From: Eleusine coracana subsp. coracana
Taxonomy: Eukaryota > Streptophyta > Magnoliopsida > Poales > Poaceae
NCBI GenBank assembly: GCA_032690845.1
Contig: CM064426.1
Coordinates: forward strand, 75,442,403-75,506,402
DNA length: 64,000 nt
Direction: 5' to 3'
Made by a program: the position numbers and the translations under genes. The stretch's first letter is position 1, and every line of letters begins with the position of its first letter. This document shows positions 34,403 to 46,318 of this stretch, piece by piece. The notes under the pieces were generated by a model. That model searched no databases and had not been told where the DNA came from. It worked only from the letters and a program-made list of their open reading frames with translations.

Positions 34403-34610
34403 GTGACTGCAAGGAGTATGGTGCTTACATGTTGGATTTATCAAAAGCGTATGATCGAGTAGACTGGGGATTTCTTAAAGAGTTGTTGGATAAGCTTTGC
34501 TTCCAACCTCAAGGGTGTAGTGGATCATGACTTGTGTATCCACTATTTGCTACACTATTCACTTTGATGGAATACTCGTGTGTGTGTCCCTTCATCCCCT
34601 CTTGAGGTCT
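34403..34610 (+). pseudogene. LINE reverse-transcriptase fragment (KAYDRVDW part), plus strand
   Basis: Reads YMLDLSKAYDRVDWGFLKEL, the L1-type RT motif around the first catalytic aspartate, then decays with a stop. It follows in protein order the minus-strand piece at 33996-34205, so one of them has been inverted. Confidence 0.75.
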
Positions 34611-34688
34611 TCACTAAGGAATGCAGTAGAGGTGGAAGCTATAACTTCTCTTGATGGAGTTTGTCTGGCTAGGCGCTGGCCTGATCAT

Positions 34689-35885
34689 TGTTGATGGTCC
34701 ATAAATGCTAAATCTGACCGTCAAATTCTTGTATAAAACATATAAAAAGAATAACCAACCTAGAGGTAGGAGTTTATTACTAATAATTTCTAGTAGTGTT
34801 GGTGATTATCTATATGCAGGTGATTTATCCATGAAGTAAAGCAAAAACCAAAGTAATTGGAGGAAGAAACACACTCCTGGCCAATAAAAGCACATTATAT
34901 CAATTTGTGGGCCCACTACGAGGTTTAAATCGCCTCAAGAACCAACCTAACCCATGTACATGACTTGGGGACCCACCTAATAGTGTTCAGCGAAGATTGG
35001 GGGTCATTAGGCCCTACTTATGTTTGATCGAACAAAAAGTGGGCCCCAATGAGGCCCATCTTTTTGTGGCGATTCACCACCGCCTTTCCCACGTCAGTTT
35101 CCCCGCTTAGGGCAGCAGTTACCGTCTCTAGGAACCGCCTTTGGGCCCTATATAAGGAAGGGAGTGTCTCCACTTCAACACAACACAAGAAGAAGATTTA
35201 GAGCTCCACTCAAAAGGCTTTCGCACTGCTAAAGTGCATAGAAAATAGGGAGAGAGTGAGGGAGAGTTAGGAGGAGGTCCAGGCTTGTCAGCGCCTTCTC
35301 CATGCTTGTATCTTGGAAGATGCTTTCCTTTCTTAGTAAGTATTTGTGATCTTTCTTTGGTATTTAAGTTTTCTTTTTTAAGTAAGTTCTTTTCTTAGTT
35401 GCTTATATGATCATCGTTCTAGTTAGTTAGAATATCATAGTCTTCTATAAGTGTGATGTCAAGACTTTAATAGTAATTAATAGCATAGACGTATTGTCTA
35501 GATTAGAGGTTAACTTTGTTTGCCGCGAGCCCCATGGTTCGTAGAGGTAGTTGGTAGGTGGTGACAGGCCTATCCGACCTTAGTAATTCTCCACGTTTGG
35601 ATACGTCGTAGAGCTGTTGGTCGGAGTCGCCTGTGAATACAGGGATAAGCCGATGGCTGAAGTAAGTAATTATAGACTGGACCTATCTTATTTTAGGATC
35701 TTTTATCATAGGAATCCTCTCTACCCTCTGTCTACCATATTCTTGTTGTCCTTGGACGAATTAGGATAGAAGATTAGGCACACAGGTTCCCTGTAAATTC
35801 AATACCTTGGAATACTCTTAGGTGAAGTGCTATAACAATATTCGTGCGCTTGTGAATTTATCTGTGATCATAATAAATACCAACA
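34689..35885 (+). mobile_element. Solo LTR, 1197 bp, with 5-bp target duplication
   Basis: Begins TGTTGATGG and ends ACCAACA, and both flanks carry ATCAT (34684-34688 and 35886-35890). No internal retrotransposon sequence is present, so this is the product of recombination between two LTRs. A TATATAAG box lies at 35149-35156. The superfamily cannot be told from the LTR alone. Confidence 0.88.
35149..35156 (+). promoter_or_regulatory. TATA box of the solo LTR
   Basis: TATATAAG in GGGCCCTATATAAGGAAG, a typical LTR promoter context. It could still start transcription into the flank at 35886 onwards. Confidence 0.6.
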
Positions 35886-35915
35886 ATCATATCATTATTT
35901 TAGAATCGGGTTGTG

Positions 35916-36212
35916 TCTCTTTAATCTCCAAGATCACAGTTGTTTGGCGAGATAGATCACCGGTGGCAAACATCGTGCACGACGTCAAGGAGGAGGAGAG
36001 CCAACTGCATACCCTAACGGTGCGGAAGATAGGTGGCAGTCAGAATAAAATTACGCATGTGTTAGTGCAATATGTACAACGTCTAGGCCAGAGTAGAGTG
36101 TCTTTTTCTTGAATTCCAGAGCATGTCTAGGATAGTCCTGTAGGAATGTGTGTCGAGTCTGGTTTGTAATAACGTTATGTAACTTATAAATTTATATTTT
36201 GTAAAAAAAAGG
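35916..36212 (+). pseudogene. RNase H-like (RVT_3) fragment and possible LINE 3' end
   Basis: The frame reads IVHDVKEE...RKIGGSQNKITHVLVQYV, resembling the last helices of plant RVT_3/RNase H domains (IGRSQNxVAHxLA). It ends near 36112, and a run of A follows at 36205-36212. It may be the 3' part of the LINE whose RT lies at 34 kb, split by the solo LTR. Confidence 0.45.
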
Positions 36213-38100
36213 TGTTGTTGTTTTTAGGGCCGAATTAACTTCTTGAGCTTTTTTATTGCGATGGGAAAATAGTGAATTGTTTGATAGTTTCTCAGTTGCA
36301 TTCTTTTTACTTATTCTTTTTTTTTCTAAGCCTACATGCTACTAGAAATGGAGTTTTGTCTTGCCATGAATTTTTGAAAGCTATATCCATCTTTTAAGAA
36401 ATTTGTCTCTGCCCACTTTCAATGGCTGTGACAAAGATCTGTAATTTCCGTAAAATGTTTGAGATGCGGTCAGTTCACGTCGAAGTATCGATCGGAGAAT
36501 GGAACGTTCATCAACAACAACAGCATAGTGATAGGGTCAAGCACTCAAAGCACATGAACTAACCAGTTAAATAATTCTAAAGTACTGTTACACTACACAC
36601 TGCTAGCTCGTAGGAGTACTTATTAGCATGCACAGAAGTCTTTCGACCCAACTGGTCTAGTAGTGCAAGGAGGCATATCCAAACGACCAAACCCATGCAA
36701 GTTGCAGTACTTTACAACGTCGTGTAGTACGATGTTTTTATCACAGGATACGGTTGCTTCTGATCCAGTCATAAAAAAAAATCATCGCCATTTAATTATA
36801 TGTTCGTGTCTATTGCCGTTTCTTAGTAGTGGATAACGACGACGGAGCCATATGAACTGCAGTTGAGGATTTCCCTCGGATAAGGTTGTCGCCATCCCTG
36901 ACGCCAAGAACTTCACCTGCAGATAACTCCCGGAAGATGGGGATTAGCGGAAAATAATCAAATGGAAGACCGAGCACACCAATCGCAACATCCACTGAGG
37001 AAACGGCTCGTCTTTTCTTGGCACGCTAATCCAAACCTCTGATCTGCAGCGTGTTTGCACTCGATTTGGTGACGATTGATATAGTTCTGCAGAACTGTGG
37101 GCAGTATTATCCCTTAACTCTACATAATCCAACAAAAGAGTGGGTTCCAGAGATCAAGATCCACAGGGTAATAGAGACGTAGTACGTCTAACAAAGCATA
37201 CAACGTGCCACGCGCATCGACCATGATTGGAGATCATCGCACACTATGGAACCTGGTGCAGGAATGCATGCTGCAGTTCAACCAGCCTATAGGACAGTTT
37301 GATTCTTCAGCGTATTGTTGGTCTGTGATGTGCAGTTGGTGGAAAGCAAGGGCAAAGACGTGACAAAATGCCTCGGTTACAGAAGCTTCCCACATAGCTA
37401 TTCATCGGCATCAGCTATCATCTAGTATACATTTTTATAAGCCAAAGTAACCCTCTGGCTTCTGCTATATCGTAAATGACTGAATTTGCTGAATCTGCAT
37501 AACGTTCACTTGGAGTCATATAAGCTATGTCTGGTTGCATTGGAGATCAAAATAATAAGGAAACTCTAACAAATCCTCTTTCATGTCCTCTTGCTATCTT
37601 GCAAACGAATGTAAGGAAAGTGTACGCTAGGAAATTAAAGTTTATGAAGCATTACCGGACCTAAAGACAAAATTTTAACTTACCATGTTTTATAGGAAAA
37701 AAAGTTTTGTAATGTGCCTCAAATATCCAGCTCAACATGATCTTTAATAACCAAGTCAGAGCTGCAAAGGAATATATGGTTATCTTGCATTGGATAGTAA
37801 TATTTGGGAATCTTTACCTCTTATGTTACTTTTCCCATTCATGCTTGTAAAAATAATCTGTGAATCACAAAAATTCTCAAAGTGTGGGAAAATCCTCCCT
37901 CATGTGTCCCTTTTATAATATTACTCGTAAAACTACAATAAAACTTGCTGAAAAACCTTAAACATATTCCACCACTATACGGTGATGCATGAAATTAATG
38001 AATATCAGTTATACAGATTATAATTGGGCAAAAATATTTCTGGATTAGGGGCAATGATGAGGTTTTGTGCTTCATAAATGATTATATTTAAATTATCTAA
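36213..38100. other. Intergenic, no gene recognised
   Basis: Two overlapping minus-strand frames at 36810-37135 have no family signature. Nothing else supported. Confidence 0.4.
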
Positions 38101-38109
38101 ATAATTGGA

Positions 38110-38344
38110 GATAGACTGTTTGTCGGTAATTACATTTTAACATTGAACTATCATCTGGTATTTCTTTGGGAGTACCAACCGACGATGCGTCAATAGAAAC
38201 ATAACGGTTGATAAAACCTTTACTGACACCATTTACACCGACCTATCTTATAGATCCGTAAAGATCTTTACCAACCTATATTTGTCGGTAAAAAGCGCTG
38301 TTACCACTTATCATCGGTTGCTAAAAATGAACCATGATATAGTG
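38110..38344. mobile_element. CACTA-type terminal remnant
   Basis: The complement begins CACTATATCATGG at 38344, and the stretch inside holds repeated TGTCGGTAA and ACCGACC motifs (38120, 38282, 38250 region) like the subterminal repeats of En/Spm (CACTA) elements. The opposite end was not found. Confidence 0.45.
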
Positions 38345-40290
38345 CATCAGTACTCTTGCAAATTTGCAGTTTTTGTGCTAGCCACGTCAAACAGTTCAAA
38401 CTTCTCAATAAACAATTTGTGCTGTAGCGCCATAAATTTTTTTAAGATCAATCTTAGTGGTAACTGCAGAAGTGTACTGTCATAATTCCTCAACATATGT
38501 ATGAAATGCTTTATGAACAGTGCAAGAAAACATAACAAAACTGGATAAATAAATATAGTGGATTCATCAAATCCCATATCACAATGCACAATTCTCAAGA
38601 TAGGTGTACATTAAACACAAGAAGAGAGGGGGGGGGGGGGGATAATACCGAAGAGTGTTGTAATACTTAAAAAAAAACGAAATTATAAGTTTGCATGTGT
38701 GTCAGCATGTTGTTACTTTGTTTGAAAGATGAACTATATCCTTTAACTTTTAAGGAGCCATTTCAAATTAATTCTCATTCTAGTAAACTTTTGCATAATG
38801 ATTTTCCTCTTATGAATATTATACATCATTAATTTCAATGTATAGGGGTATATGCGCTTCCATATTGCTACATATTTTAATATTAATGCAAAAAATAACT
38901 AAATTTAACTTTTAAATAATTAGTACGTGTCTTTCTCCAAATATTAGAGTCACTGATAAGATTATTGAAATATTAGATTATGGAAATTGTATTAATTTGT
39001 ATTGTTGAAAAATTATAACAGTTTTCACATGTCTCCTAAAAGTAATAGAATGGAAAAGAATGACTGCATCTTGTCAGAAAGAAATATCTCCCCTGGCCCT
39101 ATATCGATGCACTCCTGAATTATCTGGAAAACTCAAGTCAACTTTGGAAAGTATTTGATGCCTAGTGAAAAGATCCACCAAGTGGGCTCAAGTTGCAAGA
39201 ACTTTGTCTCAACCCAGCCAATCGATTTACCCACCACAATAATACACTGCACACGTATAGATTACCATAGTGTACGGAGTCTATGATGATAGATACATCG
39301 AGGGATTGAAAGTCTTGATGCTACCTTATTGGTCACTTATTATACCGCCTAAGGACAAATATTTGTATTCCCCTATTTAGATGCTTAATAATATATTGTG
39401 TTTAGCTATAGGTACACTAGAATTACAGTAACTGTGATAGTGCGAGTATCTTCGTTTAAGAGAGCTCACCACGAATCAACAGGAACTGCTGGCAACGCCG
39501 GTCTACTACTCAAACTGGTTTTGAAATTCCAACGTAGTTCTCTTTAATTAAGCAGGTAACAAGCCAGCCCTACACAGAAAGTTCCAATAGCCAAGTCACT
39601 TTGGGAGTACAAAAAATAGAAGCAAAGAGATATAAACAAATAAAAGGATGAGTTGTTAGATCTCGTGTGTAGTGTGATCTGCCGGCAAACATCGATTTCA
39701 TAAAGCACTGGGAGAAGACTAAATTGGTGACAGCGATGACCACAGATGGATAAGAACACGCATTTCATGGGCGTGAAAACAAAACAGAAGGGATTATTTT
39801 ACTCGAGGAACCACGCATTACTAGTTATGTGGATTTTCGAATAAATTAGGCACTTTTGATTTTCTGCGAAGCATGTATGTCTTTTATTTTTATTTTGCGA
39901 CCAGAAACACGTGTACACTACCGGTGATATACATTACTGCAATCTAATGGAGCAAGGAGAGGAATTCAGGTAGCTTGTTCTTGCAATGTATTACAACCCA
40001 ACATTTCTTACATAGACATTGCAAAAATGCATGTATTCAACTGGTTAGGTCTTTGTGGCTCCATGTTTTCAGTGGTTGGCGATGTGCCTGTAGGCTACGT
40101 ATGATGTGTGTTGTGACTTCGTTAAGATATGCAGTGGCAGTATCAAGATGTTTTGATGATGCGTGCACATGTTTATTGGGGTAAGTGTACTGCATCCATA
40201 TTGTATACACTTCGCACAGAATATAACAAAGTATTTAAAATTTTCAACCAAAAATGGCATTGATACAATGGCCTCCTAAGCCACTTTTAT
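38345..40290. other. Intergenic, no gene recognised
   Basis: AT-rich DNA with a 14-base G run at 38628-38641. No coding evidence. Confidence 0.4.
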
Positions 40291-40298
40291 ATCGGCTT

Positions 40299-40570
40299 AA
40301 GAGCAACACCAAGAGATTACCTAATAATATATTCTAAGCCTTTGATTTAGCTACTTTCTAAAATAAACCATTGATAAAAAAAACTACTTTAATCTAATAG
40401 CCTCTGTAAAAGTGACAACAAGATTAGTTAGCAATATTGGCTCTTCAAAAGTAGCCAATAAGAATTCCGGAATGGAGAGCAACCATATGTTAGAGATACT
40501 TTTGATCAATAATAGCTATATTTGAATTTATAATCCTTTTTTACTATTCTTTTGAAGTTGCTCCAAGACT
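40299..40570. mobile_element. MITE with GAGCAAC ends
   Basis: Left GAGCAACACCAAGAGATTAC and right (complemented) GGAGCAACTTCAAAAGAAT are weak inverted repeats. AT-rich interior with paired TTAGCTACTTT-like blocks. Borders approximate. Confidence 0.45.
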
Positions 40571-40967
40571 CCCCTTGACATTATGGTGTTTTTTTTTCAA
40601 AAGCGCTTATTAATTTATTTTATATTTTGATAGGTAAACGAATAGTGTAAATGGGTTAATACAGGGGATTAGCATAATCATGCCTGTCTCTTTCCCTTTT
40701 TCTTGAGTGCATGATCTTTTTATTAATATTGCCATCATCTTTTCCTTTTTGACATTGTCAAGATGAACAAGATGAGCATGAGCGGAGCTCCGATAAGTCC
40801 AGTGTATGCACGGGAATACCCAACTTCCATGAAAAACATCAGAGAATGTATTGTCTCATAGCCCATGTAGTATTTCTCTATTTCAATTGCTCAAGGCTCC
40901 AGCCCCACACACTTTGAACAATTAGTTAATACAACTCTTCTTTCTACTATTTAGTTAATCATATTTT

Positions 40968-41121
40968 CTAACTTTCAATTGACTGAAAACTTTGTTACTT
41001 TATATTTTGATTTTTATTTTATAGAATTATCTGTATAATAATTATAAATCATTAGATCTAAATTCGATGGTTCAAAGTGGTAATTGAAAGTTGTCCAAAC
41101 TTCCAGTCAGATAAAAATTAG
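40968..41121. mobile_element. MITE, CTAATTTTCAG family, copy C (154 bp)
   Basis: Left CTAACTTTCAATTGACTGAA and right (complemented) CTAATTTTTATCTGACTGGA. Same AT-rich interior layout as copies A and B. Confidence 0.6.
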
Positions 41122-41701
41122 TAAGTCTCTTAGTTAATATAACTCTTTTTTGAACAATTAGTACATTAAATTCATTCTATGGTGAATGTTTTTGTTTTTG
41201 TAATTGAAGAATTTTGGCTTAGGAATACCCTGCCAGCAAATTCTGGCTCCTCCACTGGAGACGAGAATGGGTTCATTAGCCCAATACTTATCACCACCAC
41301 ACACACTAGACATGACTCATGTCAGCGCCACATCAGCAGCAGATCACGTTTGAGAGGTTCAAATGTGTCACGTGGACGTGTTCAGTAACCAGCGAATAAA
41401 ATGGATATGTTAAAGTAGCTGGTCTAGTCACATTGGGGCACAAGAAGTGCTTTGGTATAGTGACGTTTATCTCTTCTTCATAGAATCACGGCACTGGTGG
41501 AGTAGGAGCAACCGACGCAAATTTCGCATGTTCACGAGCCCGGATAATACAAAAGAGTGGCAACAGCATATCTCACAGTATGGAGTAATTCTGACGTTAG
41601 GACCAGATTTTATCCACTGAAATCCTTCGGCCTGGCATAAAAACCTTTGCCTTTGTTTCATGATCTAATAAGGATCTGAAAAGCTCTTTGTACACTTCAC
41701 G

Positions 41702-43512
41702 AAGTAGTTCGATTTGAAGGGAGCTCCCAAAAAATTACTCCCAAAATTCTCTTTTTAGGAACAATCCAAAAAATTATGAGACCAAATTTTCTATCCTCCT
41801 CTAACAGTTTCCTAAAAATAGACTAAAACTCCTTTTAAATTGGACTAGTTCAGCAAGCTCTTGGAAAGGAATCATGGCAGGAGTATGTCATTGGGAGTTT
41901 TTGGAAAGGAAAAATAGAATTGGGGACCCCAATTCTTCTCTATTTATAGCTACAAGTGGGGTGAGTTTAGGGGAGAAACAAATTTAGAAAAGGTTTAAGG
42001 GAGCTGTTGAAGAAGGTATTTTTATTAAGTCCCATTAATTTAGTTTAGGGAGAGTTTATAAGACTCTTTTAGTGATGCTCTAAGCCCCGGTTCGCCCCCG
42101 CATCGCTCTCACGGGTGACATGGGCGGCAGTTGATACCCTAGCCCGCCGTCACCCCAATCCTCCCCTCCCTACCGCGTCGCCGCCAGAGCAAGCCACCGG
42201 AAGACCACGCAGTTAGCCGGGAAGGCAGCGGCGAGGCCCGAGCAGTTGATTGACGTGATTCATGGCCGGATTTCAGAGGCGTTCACATCAGCGAGGCGTG
42301 TTTTCCGGGTGAAGACAAGTGGTGGTGGTGGCTGGATCCGGTGCCTCTTTGGCTGGATCTGATGGTTTGTCGGTAGTTCCGGCCAGGGAACACCAGTGAC
42401 TCATGGAGAGGAAGCATCTCTTTCATTTTAATGGCGGGGAGGGGCGGCGTGTGCTTGGACGATGCACGGCGGTCGCCGCCGCCCGCCAGGTGTGTGCGCG
42501 GGCGTCGTGAAATGCACGGTGGACGCGACAGCATGTGCATGCGCCGGTGAGTGCAATGTTGTGATGTCCGGCGAGTGTGCACCTTGCTCGGGACGATGAG
42601 GGCTGCACGAGCCAATGTGTAGTGGTGGTGTTGTGGCAAAGGTTGGAGGTGAAGTTGCAAGGTTTGCCCCGTGGGGGGTGCAGTGGCGCGGTGGTGATTG
42701 TTGTGTTGAAGGCTGCCCGTGGTGTGGCTGTTGCAGAAGTCGTGTTGGGCGTGACCATAGAAGCTAGTAATGTGGCTGTAGTTGCAGAGGCCATTGTGGG
42801 CAAGGAAGGTTGTCACTCGTCAAGGAGGTGGTCACTGGTGTTTACAGACCGTCAATGAGGCGACGGTGCTGTGGTGTTGTCTGACGATGGTGGAAGTTTT
42901 GGCGGTGTAGAAGTGGGGTTGGTGAGTATAAGATGTTGTTGATATTATTTTGATGACATGGGGATGCAAATGCGGTATGCACGACTTGGATGTACAGTGC
43001 TTTGGGCGAAAGCTTGCTCGGTTTCTACTAGTGCCGGCAATAACGACAACTTTGGGTGTCGTTCCCTTGTTGAAGGCGTTGTCGAGGAGCCCTCGCTTTA
43101 CCGAGCCATGTCATGAGGTTTTCCTAGGTAAAAACCTAAGCTCCAGCTTGCTGGATCGGGCAACGATGACATCTCGGATGTCGTCACCTTGTTGGAGGTG
43201 TTGCCTTGGGGTCTCCTCGCCGTTTTGGTAATCCACTTATGTCGTTCATGGCGGTAAGAACGACACCTTGTATGGTGGAGGGCTACATCAGTAGAGATTG
43301 CTGGTGTTGCATCGTTGATGATTGTTAGTTTCTTCTACCGGTTTGTGTTGGTTTTGCCCAACTGGCCGTATAGAACTTGTTGAGGATAGTTAGCAAGTAT
43401 AGTTGTGATGATCAGTCTTGTACGATTTGGTCTCATTTCCATTAATATGAGACACCTTCTTCTTATATAAATATATGCTGGAACTTTTGAAAAAAATAAA
43501 GTAGTTCGATTT
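41702..43512 (+). mobile_element. Retroposon (LINE-like 3' part) with 14-bp target duplication
   Basis: AAGTAGTTCGATTT occurs at 41702-41715 and 43499-43512, the right copy preceded by the A-rich GAAAAAAATAAA. Most of the inside (42085-43430) is strongly G/T-biased on the plus strand, with no convincing reading frame. The left 365 bases are a separate MITE. A third copy of the target sequence lies at 43566-43579 through a tandem duplication. Confidence 0.7.
41719..42083. mobile_element. MITE, AGGGAGAGTTTAT family, nested near the 5' end of the retroposon
   Basis: Shares its right half (CCCATTAATTTAGTTTAGGG then AGAGTTTATAAGACTCTTTTAG) with the MITE at 52524-52868, and ends TGATGCTCTA, the complement of a GAGCATC start. 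Confidence 0.6.
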
Positions 43513-43590
43513 AAACATAGATATTCTTCTTATATAAATATATGCTGGAACTTTTGAAAAAAATAAAGTAGTTCGATTTAAACATAGATA
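43457..43590 (+). repeat. Perfect 67-bp tandem duplication
   Basis: 43457-43523 and 43524-43590 are identical (unit begins TTCTTCTTATATAAATATAT). The unit holds the retroposon tail and the target duplication. Confidence 0.95.
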
Positions 43591-44360
43591 TCACAAAGTC
43601 TCAATGTTTACAGAAAAGAAACGACAGGAGTCGTACGTCAATCACTCACGACGTTAACCATCAGCCGCATTAGGTTTTGCGGGCAGCTACGGGATTAATA
43701 TTGGACATGAAATTCCTGGTCTAAACTCAAAAGGGTATAAGGAAGAGGGAAGCACAAGAAATCATGATGTGTTGCAAGATCAAACAGGATGTGATAATAT
43801 TGATATATCCTATGGCAACTTCATCCAAATAATATGTAATGAGCAGCACTGATGCCTGTGTAAAAGTAAAGAGGATAGAAGACAGATGAAAAGCCAGAGG
43901 AGAATAAGGCGCTGGCAACATCAAGCAATGCTAACAAAAGCATTAGCGTTCCTTTCTTGCTTTTCCACCATCAATATCTTACATTAGTTCATCTGAGTAA
44001 GAGAACGATCTCAAAAGATTAAAAGTGTCATAATAATTTAATTGTTAAGTGGATGACTGTTTCTGGTGAGTTGACTATATCAACTTTTCTTCTTAGAAGT
44101 CTTATTACCAATTTCACACTACAAAAGACTCATATTTACTGCAGGAAAGCAGATGCAGTATATATATGCCCCATGACCGGATCTGATAAATTTTGTAGGT
44201 CACCACATCACCTGATTAAGGTAGAGTTACCCTTTAATAACCGTACTAAAAATTGAAGCTGTCCAATAACTGAAAGCAAATAGAAGCAAAACGTCGCACC
44301 AGAACCGGTTTTCTTTAGCCACCAAATAGTCTATCGTGACAAGCCATTTTAGTGCTTAGC
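43591..44360. other. Intergenic, no gene recognised
   Basis: No family-like reading frame or repeat ends seen. Confidence 0.4.
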
Positions 44361-44367
44361 TGTGACG

Positions 44368-44913
44368 CTAAGGCAACTTAATTTGGCCCATCCGCAAGAA
44401 AGCAACAGGCAGCAGCTGCAGCATCAAGTCTGAAATCTGAAGAAACAAGCAATTAAAGGTACAGTAATCTGTCACTTGAATTGCAATTGGTGCAAGGACG
44501 GATTGGTCAATTTTAGATCTAACACTTCTGCTGGATCCTTCTGGCTCACATTTCAGATCCCAAACATGCCCCTGATGTACACGATGTATATCATGCATTA
44601 TTGCTGTGTTAGCACCGGCAGATGCAGGTGTCACTTGATGCGTCCACAAGGTTTTGCAGCCGTTGGGGATTCTAAAGAGTCCATAACCATCGCTCTCAGA
44701 GCAAGGACTCCGCATTCTGCAAAAGAAATAGACCCCTGCGTCATGCGTCAGTAATCCCGGTCCGTCCATCTGTGGCACAATTAGAGGGCAACATGTTCCC
44801 CAGTCACCCGGTGAGATGTGAAGTGCCACATCGGGTCCGTCCATCTGTGGCACAATTAGAGGGCAACATGTTCCCCAGTCACCCGGTGAGATGTGAAGTG
44901 CCACATCGTCCAA
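44368..44913 (-). CDS. Hypothetical open frame with a 25-residue internal duplication
   Basis: A 181-codon minus-strand frame whose N-terminal part contains two identical 25-residue blocks (begin DVALHISPGDWGTCCPLIVP), encoded by the perfect 75-bp tandem repeat at 44759-44908. The remainder (for example CKTLWTHQVTPASAGANTAI) matches no family I recognise. It may be an exon of a spliced gene or chance. No TATA box or splice partner was identified. Confidence 0.25.
   Translation of the reverse strand: MDDVALHISPGDWGTCCPLIVPQMDGPDVALHISPGDWGTCCPLIVPQMDGPGLLTHDAGVYFFCRMRSPCSESDGYGLFRIPNGCKTLWTHQVTPASAGANTAIMHDIHRVHQGHVWDLKCEPEGSSRSVRSKIDQSVLAPIAIQVTDYCTFNCLFLQISDLMLQLLPVAFLRMGQIKLP
44759..44908. 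repeat. Perfect 75-bp tandem duplication
   Basis: 44759-44833 and 44834-44908 are identical (unit begins GGTCCGTCCATCTGTGGCAC). The length is a multiple of three, so the minus-strand frame stays open. Confidence 0.95.
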
Positions 44914-45667
44914 TGGCTTCGGTCCCTTTCCAGATCAGGTGAAGCAACCATTGCATCATATCATCGATGCAACGATCACCTATGCCGTTTCATTTTCAAG
45001 AGGGGTCTGAGAAGCTCCTGGTCCTGTTTGCTGCATCGATCTCCAGTGGATATTACACCAATGAAGGGCTCATAAGTTGTAACTGCTAGTCGACAAGAAA
45101 AGATCTTATTCTTAAGCCGAAAGTTATCAAAGGAATCACGTTCTACCAGCGCTATCAAATACATGCCATAAAAAACAGAATTCTACGAGAAGATATCAAG
45201 GACGGTACGATTGCATCATGATGCTAAAGGAAGGAGGGTCAGGAACCTAGTGCAGTGGCTTTTCCTACCTTGAGAAAGAAAATTTGTCATGACACTAAAT
45301 GTCTACATCACACGGCCACGCTGCATTCTGTCGGCATCGCCACCGCCACCATGCACGATCTGTTCGTGACACCTAGCACACGACGAAATCAAGCATGAAT
45401 CAAGGAATTGATCACCAAACTAGATTAATATGAGCTATTCATCATGTCATGCAATTTAGCCAGTCGCCTGCTACCAAGCTAATAATAGTATGATGGACCA
45501 CTAACAAGGTTTTCTAATACCATCTTAACTACTATTTATTAATAGGCAACTCGGGCAGAATTAGGAAGAACGGAACAATATTCAGAAGTAATTAAATCAA
45601 TCTTAATCATGAAGTTCAACAACATATCAAGACATGAAGACCAAATAGAACTATAACAACATGCCTA
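44914..45667. other. Intergenic, no gene recognised
   Basis: The minus-strand frame at 44976-45164 has no family signature. Nothing else supported. Confidence 0.4.
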
Positions 45668-45952
45668 GGACCGTGTTTGGATCTATCTAGTTTTTAAAAA
45701 ACTGATTTCTAAAAACTGAAGAGCTTCCAAACAGACTAGTTTTTATGTTAGTTTCTATAAATCATAATCTAGCTCAACCCAACTAATACCAGTTTTTATC
45801 TCATTTCAATGCATTAACTATCCAAAACCTTAGTTTATAGATTATAAAAATAAGGATCCAAATATCCCCACCTACTTTTTATTTAGAAACCAATTTCTAA
45901 AAACTGAAAGTAAAACCAGTTTTTAAGAAACTACGATGATGCAAACAGAGCC
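45668..45952. mobile_element. Tourist-like MITE (285 bp), abutting the next MITE
   Basis: Left GGACCGTGTTTGGATC and right (complemented) GGCTCTGTTTGCATC are inverted repeats of the same kind as at 27397-27693. TAA follows on the right; the left flank is CTA, so the duplication is imperfect. Confidence 0.75.
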
Positions 45953-45955
45953 TAA

Positions 45956-46315
45956 GACTAGCCTCAATGGGCTCTTTCATCACACTTTTCAAAAATGACA
46001 CGTCACTTTTAAGGTCTTGCTCTTTGAAATAAAATTGCATTTCTCAGCATCTAGTTTCATGTCACTGTTTCATCGTTGGTTAAAATATTAAATTGTTGCT
46101 AGGTGGCTATTGGTTTTTTTTGTTAGATTTGGTTTGGACGAAAGAAAAGGCACTCGGTCCACTTTGATTTGGCTTTTACTTTTTTGGAAAGAGTACCCAT
46201 AAGCTTTCATGGATGAAAGTCATTTGCTCACTTTCGTAATAAATTCCTTGTCATATTATCATTTTTGTTTGTGACATCTAATTAAATACAAATGAAATGA
46301 TCATTGAGACTGGTC
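45956..46315. mobile_element. Tourist-like MITE, GACTAGCCTCAATGG ends (360 bp)
   Basis: Left GACTAGCCTCAATGG and right (complemented) GACCAGTCTCAATGA, flanked by TAA at 45953-45955 and 46316-46318. The left TAA is also the right flank of the preceding MITE. Confidence 0.8.
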
Positions 46316-46318
46316 TAA

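Noticed and set aside
36810..37135. Two overlapping minus-strand frames that might be a spliced gene
   Set aside because: No convincing splice borders or homology seen.
37971..38344. A full CACTA element between CACTATACGG (37971) and TAGTG (38344)
   Set aside because: The inner bases of the two ends do not match and the 3-bp flanks differ (CAC against CAT). Only the right terminus is reported.
42283..42816. 177-codon minus-strand frame rich in His and Thr
   Set aside because: It reads the complement of the G/T-biased retroposon; composition is simple and no motif is present.
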